A stretch of 64,000 nucleotides of DNA from assembly GCA_019419505.1 (NCBI GenBank), contig DXZS01000025.1, positions 62,001 to 126,000 on the forward strand, in the 5' to 3' direction. Below, piece by piece: positions 41,403 to 50,577 of this stretch (position 1 is the first letter of the stretch; every line of letters begins with the position of its first letter). A program made the position numbers and the translations under genes. Under the pieces are notes generated by a model. The model was not told the DNA's origin. It did no database searches and saw only the letters and a list, made by a program, of their open reading frames with translations. The DNA comes from Collinsella sp. (GTDB lineage: Bacteria > Actinomycetota > Coriobacteriia > Coriobacteriales > Coriobacteriaceae).

Positions 41403-43702
41403 GTGCGACCGAGCGCGAACATGTGATGCCTCCGCGGCCCCTGATGCCGTGGACGATGGCCCTGTGTGCCGGCATGTGCGTGAGCTGCGCCTTGGTGCTC
41501 AACGTGGCCGCAGATGCGCTGCTGAGAGAGCGGACGCCGGCGGTCGGGCTGCTATGGGCCATTCCATTTGCGGCGGCGGTATTCGTTGTGCTGGCTCAAT
41601 CTTGTGCGCGGCTTGCCCCTTGGAAGCGGTGGCTGTATGCCGCGTCCGTCGGTCTCGTGGCGGGAGCGGTCGTCTCGGCGTGGTGGGCTGTGGGTGCGCT
41701 CAGCGCCTCGAAGGCGCTCGACGGTCGAGCGGCAAGCGGCCTCGAGTTTGTCGTGCAGGGCGATCCATCCATAAACGACGACGTGTATTCCTATACCTGC
41801 GAGGCACGCGCGGACGGTAAGAGCTTGGCAACGGTTCGCCTAACGTGTGACCGCGAGCTCAAGTTTGGGGCGCACGTGCGTGTTATCGGTCGCGTTTCAC
41901 GTTTTGAGAACGATGCGTATGGACGATCGCGAGCGCTCCGAGGCGAGGTGCGCAAGGTTAAAGCCGTTCGGATTTTGTCGGTCGATGAGGGCTCTCCGGG
42001 GCCGCTGCTTCGGCTGCGAAATGAGCTGCTTGCGTCCATTGCGCCTGCGACCGACCCGGCGCGTGCGCTCATAGCCGGTGTCGTTTGCGGTCGTTCGGCC
42101 GAGCTGCGCGCCCAGCAGGCGGGCGACTGGTTTTCGGTGACGGGTACGGCGCATCTTATCGCCGTCTCGGGCAGCCATTTGGCTATCGTGGGGTTTGTAA
42201 TTGAGGGCGTATTGCAAAAGACTCGGTGTTCACGTGGTCTTCGGCGGGCGATATTGGCGATAACGCTTGTGGGCTACGCTGCCTTTACGGGCGCGTCTCC
42301 CTCGGCCGTGCGCGCGTGCTGCATGGTGTTCGCGACGCTTGTCGTAAACGGCGCAGGGCGTCGCCGGCACGGCGCATCGGCGCTCTTCGTAACCATGTCC
42401 ATCTTTGTGCTACTGCGGCCGACGGTGCTGTTCGAGATGGGCTTTCAGCTTTCATGTGCCAGCGTCTTAGCCATTCTGTGCTTTTGCCCCTATGCGACCT
42501 ACGCTTTGGGTGAGTTGGGTGTGCCGTCGGGCGTTGCTAGCATGCTTTCCGTCACGCTGTGCTCGCAGTTGGCGACGCTCCCCATTACCATTCCTGCCTT
42601 CGGTACGTTCTCGCTCATTGCTCCGCTGGCAAATGCGGTCATCGGTCCGGTGGTGAGCGTACTGCTCGCTGTGTCGATCGTACTGGTTCCCTATTCGCTC
42701 GTGGCACAATTGCGGATTTGGGCGCTCATTGTGCCCATGGTTGCCGCCCGTTGCGCACTGTTCTTCGAGCAGCTGTTTGCCGCCGTGCCGGGTGCATCCG
42801 TGAGTGTGCCGCCCGATAGCATGTGGATTTACCTAGTGCCGTGTTTGCTGGCGGTTCTGCTGGTCTGGTGGCCGCGTCCCCGTGCACGTCCTATGGCGGT
42901 GGGGCTTACGTGCCTGGTGTTCTTGGCTGCGATTCCGTACGCCTACTGGGATCGGTTCGCTCCGCCTTCGGTGACGGTGCTCGATGTGGGCCAGGCCGAT
43001 GCGATTCTTATCCGCCAGGGCGGCACAGTAGCGCTCGTCGACTGCGGGCTCGACGAGCGCGTGGTGGCGGCGTTGGTTCGCAATAGCGTGCACCATATCG
43101 ATGCCGTCTTTGTGACGCATTGGGATGAGGATCACTGGGGTGGTCTGCCTGCCGTGCTCGAACAGTTTTCGGTCGGAACGATTGCCGTGGCGGCAGATGC
43201 GCTGGAGGATGCTCCTGCCGAGGTATTGAACCGACCTGGCGTGGAGTATCGGCAGGTGCGCCATGGGGATACGGTCGACATCGGCTCATTTTGCGCCCGC
43301 GTGATGTGGCCATTCGAGTCCGTGGATGGCGAGGGCAATGAGGACTCGCTTGTCCTGCTGCTCTCTTATGTTCAGGAAGACAAGGGCCTGCGCATGCTCC
43401 TCACCGGTGATGCCGAGCTCGACCAAGAACGGGAATTCGTGCAGGAGGTGGGGGATATCGATGTCCTTAAACTCGGGCATCACGGCTCCAAGGTTTCGGT
43501 CGATGCCGCGCTGCTGGAGATTCTGAGACCCGAGCTTTCCCTCGCGAGCGCGGGCGAGGGGAATCGATACGGTCATCCGTCCGATGCCTGCATCGATGCC
43601 GTGAAGGAAGCGGGTGGCGTGTTCGCGTGCACCATCGAACACGGCGACATTACCGTCACGCCGACTGAGAATGGCTTTGCGATGCGATGCCAGCGACCGT
43701 GA
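41399..43702 (+). CDS. comEC: ComEC/Rec2 DNA internalisation channel
   Basis: Forms the channel carrying one DNA strand across the membrane. N-terminal OB-like region, then the Competence membrane domain with VTGTAHLIAVSGSHLAIVGF and many hydrophobic segments (to about residue 515), then a C-terminal metallo-beta-lactamase domain: VTVLDVGQADAILIRQGG, the metal motif THWDEDHWGG, LTGDAE and LKLGHHGSKVS, probably the strand-degrading nuclease. Length 767. Cotranslated with comEA. Together with dprA and comM in the window, this suggests a working uptake system, although the pilus genes are elsewhere. Confidence 0.95.
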   Translation: MSATEREHVMPPRPLMPWTMALCAGMCVSCALVLNVAADALLRERTPAVGLLWAIPFAAAVFVVLAQSCARLAPWKRWLYAASVGLVAGAVVSAWWAVGALSASKALDGRAASGLEFVVQGDPSINDDVYSYTCEARADGKSLATVRLTCDRELKFGAHVRVIGRVSRFENDAYGRSRALRGEVRKVKAVRILSVDEGSPGPLLRLRNELLASIAPATDPARALIAGVVCGRSAELRAQQAGDWFSVTGTAHLIAVSGSHLAIVGFVIEGVLQKTRCSRGLRRAILAITLVGYAAFTGASPSAVRACCMVFATLVVNGAGRRRHGASALFVTMSIFVLLRPTVLFEMGFQLSCASVLAILCFCPYATYALGELGVPSGVASMLSVTLCSQLATLPITIPAFGTFSLIAPLANAVIGPVVSVLLAVSIVLVPYSLVAQLRIWALIVPMVAARCALFFEQLFAAVPGASVSVPPDSMWIYLVPCLLAVLLVWWPRPRARPMAVGLTCLVFLAAIPYAYWDRFAPPSVTVLDVGQADAILIRQGGTVALVDCGLDERVVAALVRNSVHHIDAVFVTHWDEDHWGGLPAVLEQFSVGTIAVAADALEDAPAEVLNRPGVEYRQVRHGDTVDIGSFCARVMWPFESVDGEGNEDSLVLLLSYVQEDKGLRMLLTGDAELDQEREFVQEVGDIDVLKLGHHGSKVSVDAALLEILRPELSLASAGEGNRYGHPSDACIDAVKEAGGVFACTIEHGDITVTPTENGFAMRCQRP

Positions 43703-43780
43703 CGACGTCGTTGGCGTGTGGTGGGCCCCTGGGCTAGAATGGCACGGAACGAATACGAAGGCCTGCGGGAGGGGAGCGCA

Positions 43781-44743
43781 ATGTCCGAAACCGGTCTGCT
43801 GCCGGCATATCTGATCGTCGGTACCGACGGAGTCAAGCGCGATCACGCCGTCTCGCGTATGAAAGCGCGTCTGGAAAAGTCGGGTATGGTCGAGTTTAAC
43901 CTCGACGAGCGCGACATGACTAAGGACCCCGATATCGAGTCCATTATCGGATCGCTTAACACCTTTCCGATGGGCAGCGAGTTTCGCCTGGTAATCCTTG
44001 ATGGCTGCTCAAAGCTCGCTAAGGCTGTCTCGGAGCCGCTCGTCGAGTACCTCGCAAGTCCCAGCCCCACAACGGTCTGCCTCATCATCGCCGACTCGCT
44101 TGCCAAGAACACGCGCCTGTATAAGGCGATCGCCAAGATCGACAAGAAGGCCGTGATCGATTGCTCCGGCACCAAGCGCTGGGAGCTACCGCGCCGCGTT
44201 CAGCAGATGGCGACGCAGCATGGCAAGTCGATCTCGACGGCGGCCGCCGAGGAACTCGTCTCGCGTTCGGGTGAAAACACTCGCATGCTCGATAACGATT
44301 TGGCTAAGCTTGCCCAGATGGTCGAGGCGCCCCAGATTGAGCTTGCCGACGTTGAGCGCTGGATTGTACGTACGGCCGAGGTTCAGCCCTGGGACTTTCT
44401 CAATGCGGTCTCGGCCCGTGACATGCGCCGCTCGCTCGAGCTCTTCAATCTACTGCCCGCCAAGAGCTACGTGTGGACTTACACATTGCTGTGCGGCCGT
44501 ATTCGCGAGCTTATCGTTGCCAAGGCGCTCGATGCGCGCGGACAGGGTCGTGAGCTGGCCGCAACGCTTAAGCTCCAGTCCTGGCAGGTCAAGAATCACC
44601 TGACCTGGGCTCGCCGCTTTTCGATGGCAGAGCTCGTCGCAGCGCTCGAGGGAGCGGTCGATGTGGAGCTCGCGCTCAAGGGTTCGGCCGATTCTGAGAC
44701 CGCGCTTTTGCTCTGGATTACGAACATCTTGAGAAAATCGTGA
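43781..44743 (+). CDS. holA: DNA polymerase III delta subunit
   Basis: Clamp-loader subunit that opens the beta ring. Recognised by the opening LLPAYLIVGTDGVKRDHAVS (lacking a P-loop), FRLVILDGCSK and the C-terminal collar region NAVSARDMRRSLELFNLL and ELAATLKLQSWQVKNHL. Length 320. The ATG at 43781 has GGGAGGGGAG upstream; longer readings of the frame from 43718 are rejected for that reason. A TAGAAT box at 43733-43738 may be a promoter. It follows comEC, as in many Gram-positives, with rpsT next. Confidence 0.94.
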   Translation: MSETGLLPAYLIVGTDGVKRDHAVSRMKARLEKSGMVEFNLDERDMTKDPDIESIIGSLNTFPMGSEFRLVILDGCSKLAKAVSEPLVEYLASPSPTTVCLIIADSLAKNTRLYKAIAKIDKKAVIDCSGTKRWELPRRVQQMATQHGKSISTAAAEELVSRSGENTRMLDNDLAKLAQMVEAPQIELADVERWIVRTAEVQPWDFLNAVSARDMRRSLELFNLLPAKSYVWTYTLLCGRIRELIVAKALDARGQGRELAATLKLQSWQVKNHLTWARRFSMAELVAALEGAVDVELALKGSADSETALLLWITNILRKS

Positions 44744-44791
44744 TAATACCTGCCTATTTGGCAAATTCGTTCTATCCCTTTGAGGGGGAGC

Positions 44792-44801
44792 GTGCTATAG
44801 T
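44792..44801 (+). promoter_or_regulatory. rpsT extended -10 promoter
   Basis: GTGCTATAGT (44792-44801), the same core as the rpmB promoter. The -35 region is weak, as is usual with an extended -10. Confidence 0.6.
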
Positions 44802-44876
44802 AGGCGCTTGCATGACCTCACCGTGTCTCAGAGGTGTCATACATTTTTTGCAAGGAACTCGAAAGGAACTCCAGAA

Positions 44877-45143
44877 GTGGCAAACATCAAGTCTCAGAAG
44901 AAGCGTATCCGCACCAATGAGGCAGCTCGCATGCGTAACAAGGCTGTCAAGTCCGAGCTCAAGACGCTGACCAAGCACGTCCAGTCCGCCGTCGCCGAGG
45001 GCGACGCCGAGAAGGCCCAGGCCGCCCTCAAGACCGTCACCAAGCGTCTCGACATGGCTGCCGCCAAGCATGTTATCCACAAGAACCAGGCTTCCAACCG
45101 CAAGTCCGGTCTTGCCAAGCTCGTGAACAGCATCAACGCCTAA
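44877..45143 (+). CDS. rpsT: 30S ribosomal protein S20
   Basis: Binds 16S rRNA at the bottom of the 30S body. ANIKSQKKRIRTNEAARMRN at the N-terminus and HKNQASNRKSGLAKLVN at the end are typical. 88 residues. The GTG at 44877 has AAAGGA 9 nt upstream and gives the usual N-terminus; an in-frame start at 44808 lies in the promoter-proximal leader and is rejected. Single gene with its own promoter and terminator. Confidence 0.97.
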   Translation: MANIKSQKKRIRTNEAARMRNKAVKSELKTLTKHVQSAVAEGDAEKAQAALKTVTKRLDMAAAKHVIHKNQASNRKSGLAKLVNSINA

Positions 45144-45177
45144 GTTGTAAATTTCACACCACACAGATTACGCGCAT

Positions 45178-45216
45178 AAATGGAGCCTGTTTTATGGAAC
45201 AGGCTCCATTTTTTGT
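45178..45216 (+). terminator. Terminator after rpsT
   Basis: AAATGGAGCCTGTT pairs with AACAGGCTCCATTT around TTATGG and is followed by TTTT. Confidence 0.95.
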
Positions 45217-45226
45217 ATCGCTCGGG

Positions 45227-45232
45227 TAAGAT
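45227..45232 (+). promoter_or_regulatory. -10 box of lepA, leaderless arrangement
   Basis: TAAGAT ends 7 nt before the lepA ATG at 45240, and no Shine-Dalgarno sequence is present in between. Transcription would start at or one base before the start codon. Confidence 0.4.
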
Positions 45233-45239
45233 AGTCCGC

Positions 45240-47051
45240 ATGAATACTTCAAATGACATTTCCCACATCCGCAACTTCTCAATCGTTGCGCACATCGACC
45301 ATGGCAAGTCCACGATCAGTGACCGTATCCTCGAACTCACCCATACAGTCGACGAACGCGACATGGAGTCGCAGCTGCTCGACACCATGGATATCGAGCG
45401 CGAGCGCGGCATCACGATCAAGTCCAATGCCGTTCGCGTGTCCTATGACGCCGACGATGGCGAGACGTATCAGTTCAATCTGATCGATACGCCGGGCCAC
45501 GTGGACTTTACCTATGAGGTCTCGCGCTCGCTGGCAGCCTGTGAGGGCGCGGTGCTCGTTGTCGACGCCACGCAGGGCGTTGAGGCGCAGACCGTTTCTA
45601 ACGCGACGCTCGCCATGAACGCCAATCTGGACATTGTGCCGGCCATCAACAAGATTGACCTGCCCTCGGCTCATCCCGACGAGGTTAAGACCGAGATCGA
45701 GGATGACCTGGCGATCCCTGCCGATGATGCCGTGTGTGTCTCGGGCAAGACCGGCGAGGGCATCCACGATCTGCTGGAGTCCATTGTCTTTTTGATCTCT
45801 CCGCCCAAGGGCGATGCGAACGCGCCGCTCAAGGCACTCATCCTGGATTCGTACTTCGACGAGTATCGTGGCGTCGTCGCCACGGTGCGCATCTTTGACG
45901 GCTCCATCAAAAAGGGCGATACCCTGCGCATGATGCAGGCAAAGGGCGACTTTTTGGTCGATGGTGTGGGCGTCAAGCGTCCCGCCGAGACCCCGGTCGA
46001 CGCGCTGACGGTCGGCGAGGTGGGCTACGTGGTCACGGGCCTGAAGGACCCCGAGGCCGTTCACGTGGGCGATACCCTCACGTGGGCGTCGAATCCCTGC
46101 CTCGAGCCGCTTCCCGGCTACCGCGAGGCTAAGCCCATGGTCTATACGGGCCTGTTCCCGATCGATAACAAGGACTACGAGAACCTGCGTGACGCGCTCG
46201 ATAAGCTGCACGTCAACGACCCGTCGTTGGTGTGGGAGCCCGAGACCTCGGTGGCGCTCGGCTTTGGCTTCCGCGTGGGCTTCTTGGGCCTGCTGCATAT
46301 GGAGGTCGTCAAGGAGCGCTTGGAGCGCGAGTTCAATCTTGACCTCATTGCCACGAGCCCCTCGGTGGACTATCACGTCTACAAGACTGACGGCGAGATG
46401 ATTGATGTCCGCAGCCCGCAGGATCTGCCCGAGGCTACGCGCATCGAGCGCATTGAGGAGCCCTACCTCAAGGCAAAGATCATCTGCCCGCCCGAGTATA
46501 CGGGTGCCGTCATGCAGCTCGCTATCGAGCACCGCGGCGTTACGACCGACATGATCCATCTCACGAGCAAGTCGGTCGAGATGCGCTTTGATATGCCGCT
46601 CGCCGAGCTCATTTTGGACTTCTTTGACCAGCTCAAGAGCCGTACCAAGGGCTATGCCTCGCTCGACTACGAGTTCAACGAGTACCGTCCCTCCGAGCTC
46701 GTGAAGCTCGATATCTTGCTTTCGGGTGATGAGGTGGACGCGCTGTCGTTTATCGTCCATAAGGACAAGGCCTATGGCCTGGCCCGTGGTCTGTGCGACA
46801 AACTTAAGGAGATCATCCCGCGTCAGCTGTTCGAGGTGCCCATCCAGGGTGCTATCGGCAACAAGATCATCGCCCGCTCCACCGTCAAGGCGCGTCGCAA
46901 GGACGTGCTTGCTAAGTGCTACGGCGGCGATATTTCGCGTAAGCGTAAGCTGCTCGAGAAGCAGAAAGAGGGCAAGAAACGCATGAAGGCCATCGGCTCG
47001 GTCGAGGTCCCGCAGGAAGCCTTTATGGCGATCCTCAAGGTGGACGAGTAG
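45240..47051 (+). CDS. lepA: Elongation factor 4 (LepA)
   Basis: Ribosomal GTPase that back-translocates or remobilises stalled ribosomes. G1 is IVAHIDHGKSTISDR, G3 DTPGHVDFTYEVSRSL, G4 INKIDL. Domains II, III and V resemble EF-G, and the unique C-terminal domain contains GNKIIARSTVKARRKDVLAK and CYGGDISRKRKLLEKQKEG. Length 603. The ATG at 45240 starts just before the conserved HIRNFSIVAHIDHG; there is no Shine-Dalgarno, and a -10 box lies 7 nt upstream. Confidence 0.97.
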   Translation: MNTSNDISHIRNFSIVAHIDHGKSTISDRILELTHTVDERDMESQLLDTMDIERERGITIKSNAVRVSYDADDGETYQFNLIDTPGHVDFTYEVSRSLAACEGAVLVVDATQGVEAQTVSNATLAMNANLDIVPAINKIDLPSAHPDEVKTEIEDDLAIPADDAVCVSGKTGEGIHDLLESIVFLISPPKGDANAPLKALILDSYFDEYRGVVATVRIFDGSIKKGDTLRMMQAKGDFLVDGVGVKRPAETPVDALTVGEVGYVVTGLKDPEAVHVGDTLTWASNPCLEPLPGYREAKPMVYTGLFPIDNKDYENLRDALDKLHVNDPSLVWEPETSVALGFGFRVGFLGLLHMEVVKERLEREFNLDLIATSPSVDYHVYKTDGEMIDVRSPQDLPEATRIERIEEPYLKAKIICPPEYTGAVMQLAIEHRGVTTDMIHLTSKSVEMRFDMPLAELILDFFDQLKSRTKGYASLDYEFNEYRPSELVKLDILLSGDEVDALSFIVHKDKAYGLARGLCDKLKEIIPRQLFEVPIQGAIGNKIIARSTVKARRKDVLAKCYGGDISRKRKLLEKQKEGKKRMKAIGSVEVPQEAFMAILKVDE

Positions 47052-47055
47052 GTCT

Positions 47056-48099
47056 ATGGCGCTTTCTGAATACAGCAAGCGGCTGCTGGGCGCCTATGCT
47101 GAGCAGCCGTTCCTTATGGCTCCCATGGCGGGCGTGACCGACCCTGCCTACCGCATCATGTGTCGTCGCCGCGGTGCCAACCTTGCCTACAGCGAGATGG
47201 TGAGCGTGGCGGGCCTTGCCTATGCCAGCAACAAGACCTGGCGCCTGGTGCTACCGGCCGACGAGGAGCAGCAGATTTGCGTGCAGCTCTTTGGCTCCAA
47301 GCCCGATCAGTTTGCGAGTGCCGTCGCTGCTGTCGAGGAACGCGTGGGCGATCGCCTGTCATTGATTGATATCAACATGGCTTGTCCGGCGCGCAAGGTC
47401 GTTACCAAGGGCGAGGGCTCGGCGCTTATGCGCACGCCCGATCTGGCCGAGAAGATCGTCGAGGCGGCGGTGGGCGCGGCACATGTGCCCGTGACTGTAA
47501 AGATCCGCAAGGGCTTTTATGCCGAGGACCGTAATGCCGCGACGTTTGCCCAGATGCTCGAAGGCGCCGGTGCCGCCGCAGTCGCCGTGCACGGTCGTTG
47601 TGCCACGCAGCTCTATACGGGCCAGGCCGATTGGTCTGTCGTCGATGAGGTTGCCGACGCTGTCGAGATTCCCGTGATTGGTTCGGGTGATGTGTTCTCG
47701 GCCGAGGACGCTGCTGAGCATCTGCAAGGCTCGGGTGCCAGCGCGGTGTTTATCGCGCGCGGCATCTACGGCAATCCGTGGGTGTTCGGTGATGCTCGCG
47801 CCCTTGCGCTCGATGGCACGCCGGTTCCTTCTCGCTCCTCGGTCGAGCGCCTGGAGGCTCTGCGTGAGCACCTGACGTTGACGCACGAGCTTCTGCCGCT
47901 TATGTCGCGCGCCCGTACGTACGCGAGCTGGTATCTAAAGGGCATGCCCCATGCCGCCGCCTGGCGCGCTCAGGTGGTGCGCTGCTCCACGTACGAGGAG
48001 TTTATGGCACTGGTCGATGATATCGAGCGCGATGTGGTGGCCTGCGAGGCTGCCCTTGCCGCCGGCGAATCGGTGCCCCCTCATCCGCTGGAGGCTTAA
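47056..48099 (+). CDS. dusB: tRNA-dihydrouridine synthase
   Basis: FMN and NADPH enzyme reducing uridines in tRNA D-loops. TIM-barrel marks are FLMAPMAGVTDPAYRIMC, LSLIDINMACPARKVVTKGE (catalytic Cys), VTVKIRKGF, VAVHGRCATQLYTGQADW and IGSGDVFSAEDA. Length 347. The B subtype is inferred from overall layout. It begins 4 nt after lepA; hemW follows 2 nt after its stop. Confidence 0.93.
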   Translation: MALSEYSKRLLGAYAEQPFLMAPMAGVTDPAYRIMCRRRGANLAYSEMVSVAGLAYASNKTWRLVLPADEEQQICVQLFGSKPDQFASAVAAVEERVGDRLSLIDINMACPARKVVTKGEGSALMRTPDLAEKIVEAAVGAAHVPVTVKIRKGFYAEDRNAATFAQMLEGAGAAAVAVHGRCATQLYTGQADWSVVDEVADAVEIPVIGSGDVFSAEDAAEHLQGSGASAVFIARGIYGNPWVFGDARALALDGTPVPSRSSVERLEALREHLTLTHELLPLMSRARTYASWYLKGMPHAAAWRAQVVRCSTYEEFMALVDDIERDVVACEAALAAGESVPPHPLEA

Positions 48100-48101
48100 G
48101 G

Positions 48102-49334
48102 GTGGCCGTTACCGCGCTGTACGTGCACGTGCCGTTTTGCGCCCAAAAGTGCCGGTACTGCGACTTTGACTCGCGCAGTTTTTCTCCGTGCGACCTGAGT
48201 GCTGCGCTCGATGTCTATTTTGAGCAGTTGTTCGCGCGCCTCGATGCTTTTGGCAAGGCTGGGGCCCTTGACCATATCCGCACCGTCTATGTTGGCGGCG
48301 GTACGCCGTCGCTGGCGGGGGAGCGCCTGGTGGAGCTGGCGCGGCGTATTCGTGCGTGGTGCGCCCCCGTTGAGTTTACCTGCGAGGCCAATCCCGAGTC
48401 GCTGACCGCCGAGCTTGCCACTGCGCTTGCCAAGGTTGGTGTCACACGCGTCTCTCTGGGCGTGCAAACGCTCGATAACACCGAACTTACCGCCATCGGC
48501 CGTATTCACGATGCCGATCGGGCGTTTGCCGCCATCGCGACGGTCAAGAACTCTGGGCTTGACGTGTCGTGCGACCTTATGTGCGGACTTCCCGGGCAGA
48601 CCGCAGCGAGTTGGAAGCGCACGCTCGATGGCGTGCTGGCGGCGGCTCCGCATCATGTGTCGGTCTACCCGCTCACGCTTGAGGAGGGGACTCCCCTTTA
48701 TCGCATGGCGTGCCGCGACGAGTCGGTCGAGCCCGACGAGGATTTTCAAGCTTCGTGCATGGATGTGGCGCGTGAGCGTCTGGGTGCGGCCGGCTATCAC
48801 CCGTATGAGGTGGCAAGCTATGCGCTCGACGGACATGAGTGCGCCCATAACATTGCCTACTGGACCGGCCAGGGCTATTTGGGCCTGGGTCGTTCCGCCG
48901 CGGGCATGCTCGACGCCGAGGATTTCGACCGTCTTGCAGGTTTGTTCCCCGGCGTGTCTTCTCGAGGCGATTCGTACCGCGTGCGTCTGGTGCAACGTGA
49001 CGATGACGCGACGGCGTTTGAGGCCGAATATCTGTCGCAGCGTGAGGCTGCGGCTGAAGACCTGATGCTGTCTTGTCGCATGACGGGCGGTGTTGCGTCC
49101 GACCTGTTGGTTCGTGCAGCTTGCGTCATCCCGGCCGATGAGCTGGCAGCTGCCTGCGATCGCGCGCTCGAATTGGGTCTTGCCACTTGGGTGCCCGAGA
49201 CGCTCGGGGTCCATGAGGGACCTTTCACTTCGGCAGATGTCGTCGCGGGCTATGTTCGAGCTCGTCTGGCGCCGACGCACTTGGGCTGGCTCGATGGAAA
49301 TGTTCTGTTCGAGCTGTTTTGGGATCTAGCTTAG
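48102..49334 (+). CDS. hemW: Radical SAM protein HemW (coproporphyrinogen III oxidase-like)
   Basis: Radical SAM protein of the HemN/HemW group. The cluster motif is VPFCAQKCRYCDFDS, with YVGGGTPSLAGERLVEL, ANPESLTAELA and CDLMCGLPGQT after it. HNIAYWTGQGYLGLG matches the HemW-specific His-Asn-x-x-Tyr-Trp region, which favours HemW (a heme chaperone) over the oxidase. Length 410, GTG start. Position beside lepA is the common one (lepA-hemW-hrcA-dnaJ in many Gram-positives), although hrcA is absent here and dnaJ-like genes follow. Confidence 0.9.
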   Translation: MAVTALYVHVPFCAQKCRYCDFDSRSFSPCDLSAALDVYFEQLFARLDAFGKAGALDHIRTVYVGGGTPSLAGERLVELARRIRAWCAPVEFTCEANPESLTAELATALAKVGVTRVSLGVQTLDNTELTAIGRIHDADRAFAAIATVKNSGLDVSCDLMCGLPGQTAASWKRTLDGVLAAAPHHVSVYPLTLEEGTPLYRMACRDESVEPDEDFQASCMDVARERLGAAGYHPYEVASYALDGHECAHNIAYWTGQGYLGLGRSAAGMLDAEDFDRLAGLFPGVSSRGDSYRVRLVQRDDDATAFEAEYLSQREAAAEDLMLSCRMTGGVASDLLVRAACVIPADELAAACDRALELGLATWVPETLGVHEGPFTSADVVAGYVRARLAPTHLGWLDGNVLFELFWDLA

Positions 49335-49392
49335 GCCGCTCGTGTAGAATTACCGGAATATATACGCTGCTGTGAGCAGGAGGTTGCCGCGC

Positions 49393-50496
49393 ATGGCGAC
49401 GATGAACGAAAAAGATTACTACGAGATTCTGGGTGTCTCCAAGGACGCCACCTCGCGTGATATTCAAAAGGCCTTTCAGCAAAAGGCCCGCAAGCTCCAT
49501 CCGGACGTCAACAAAGAGCCGGATGCCGAGGAAAAGTTTAAAGAGGTTTCCGAGGCCTACGCCGTGCTTTCGGATGAGCAAAAACGTGCGCGCTACGACG
49601 CCATGCGCTCGGGCAATCCCTTTGCCGGTGCTCCTACGGCTTCGCCCTATGGTGGCGGCTACGCCGGCAACACAGGCTATGGCAATCCCTTTGAGGGCGG
49701 TTTTCCCTTTGGCGGCGCTTGGGGCCAGCAGCGTCGTGGGCAGGCTGCTTACAATCCCGAGAACGGCGCCAATGTGGTCGTCGATATCAAGCTCGACGCC
49801 AAGGAGGCCAAGGGCGGTGCCCGCAAGACCGTCCGCTATACGCGCTTCGATACCTGTGGTCACTGCGGTGGTTCGGGCTCTGTTTCGTCCGAGCATGCAC
49901 ATACCTGTCCGAGCTGCGGCGGTCGCGGTCACATCGATGTCGACCTGTCCTTTCTGTTTGGTGCCGGCACGTTCCAGTCGGTCTGCCCTGAGTGCGGTGG
50001 CTCCGGTAAGGTCGTCGCCGACCCCTGTCCCGATTGCGGCGGCAGCGGGCGGACCCGTGTGACCTCCGAGCAGACGATTGAGTTTCCCGCCGGCACGCAC
50101 GATGGCGACGAGGTCCGTATTGGCGGCATGGGTCACGCCGGCACCAACGGCGCCTCTGGCGGTGATCTGGTCGGTCGCGCCCATGTTGAGGCCGAGCGCC
50201 TGGAAGGCAAGGCCCGTACCGGTTTTTACCTGATGGGCATCGTGGCGCCGTTTTTGGTGCTCTCGGCCATCTCGGGCGTGTTCTCGGCCTTTGCCGTGAT
50301 GTGCTTTATTCCGTTTGCCATGGGCCTGTTCATGGTGCTCTCGGACGGCGTGCTGCACCGCAGCCTGCTGTGGTGGAAGCGCGGCGCGATGCAGTTTGCC
50401 AACGGTTTTGCCAACGGATTTATGTTTGCGCTCGTGTCGGTTTGGTTTGCGAGCTGCTCGCAACGTGCCATGCTTTCACCCTACGCAATGCAATAA
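49393..50496 (+). CDS. DnaJ-like protein with C-terminal membrane segments
   Basis: J-domain at residues 5-70 (DYYEILGVSKDATSRDIQKA, with the HPD triad in KLHPDVNK), then a Gly/Phe/Pro-rich linker (75-118), part of the first substrate-binding domain, and four zinc repeats (CGHCGGSG, CPSCGGRG, CPECGGSG, CPDCGGSG). Instead of the second substrate domain and dimerisation tail, the protein from residue 277 has two strongly hydrophobic stretches (277-320) and a third near 340-356. So it is predicted to be membrane-attached. The ATG at 49393 follows AGGAGG. Length 367. A standard dnaJ follows 81 nt later. Its clients are unknown. Confidence 0.88.
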   Translation: MATMNEKDYYEILGVSKDATSRDIQKAFQQKARKLHPDVNKEPDAEEKFKEVSEAYAVLSDEQKRARYDAMRSGNPFAGAPTASPYGGGYAGNTGYGNPFEGGFPFGGAWGQQRRGQAAYNPENGANVVVDIKLDAKEAKGGARKTVRYTRFDTCGHCGGSGSVSSEHAHTCPSCGGRGHIDVDLSFLFGAGTFQSVCPECGGSGKVVADPCPDCGGSGRTRVTSEQTIEFPAGTHDGDEVRIGGMGHAGTNGASGGDLVGRAHVEAERLEGKARTGFYLMGIVAPFLVLSAISGVFSAFAVMCFIPFAMGLFMVLSDGVLHRSLLWWKRGAMQFANGFANGFMFALVSVWFASCSQRAMLSPYAMQ

Positions 50497-50577
50497 CATC
50501 AAACCCTCTGTTTGCGGCCGGCCCAGCTTGGGTATAGGACGCACTGTGACAATAATGAAAGTCGGAAGGATTCGGTC

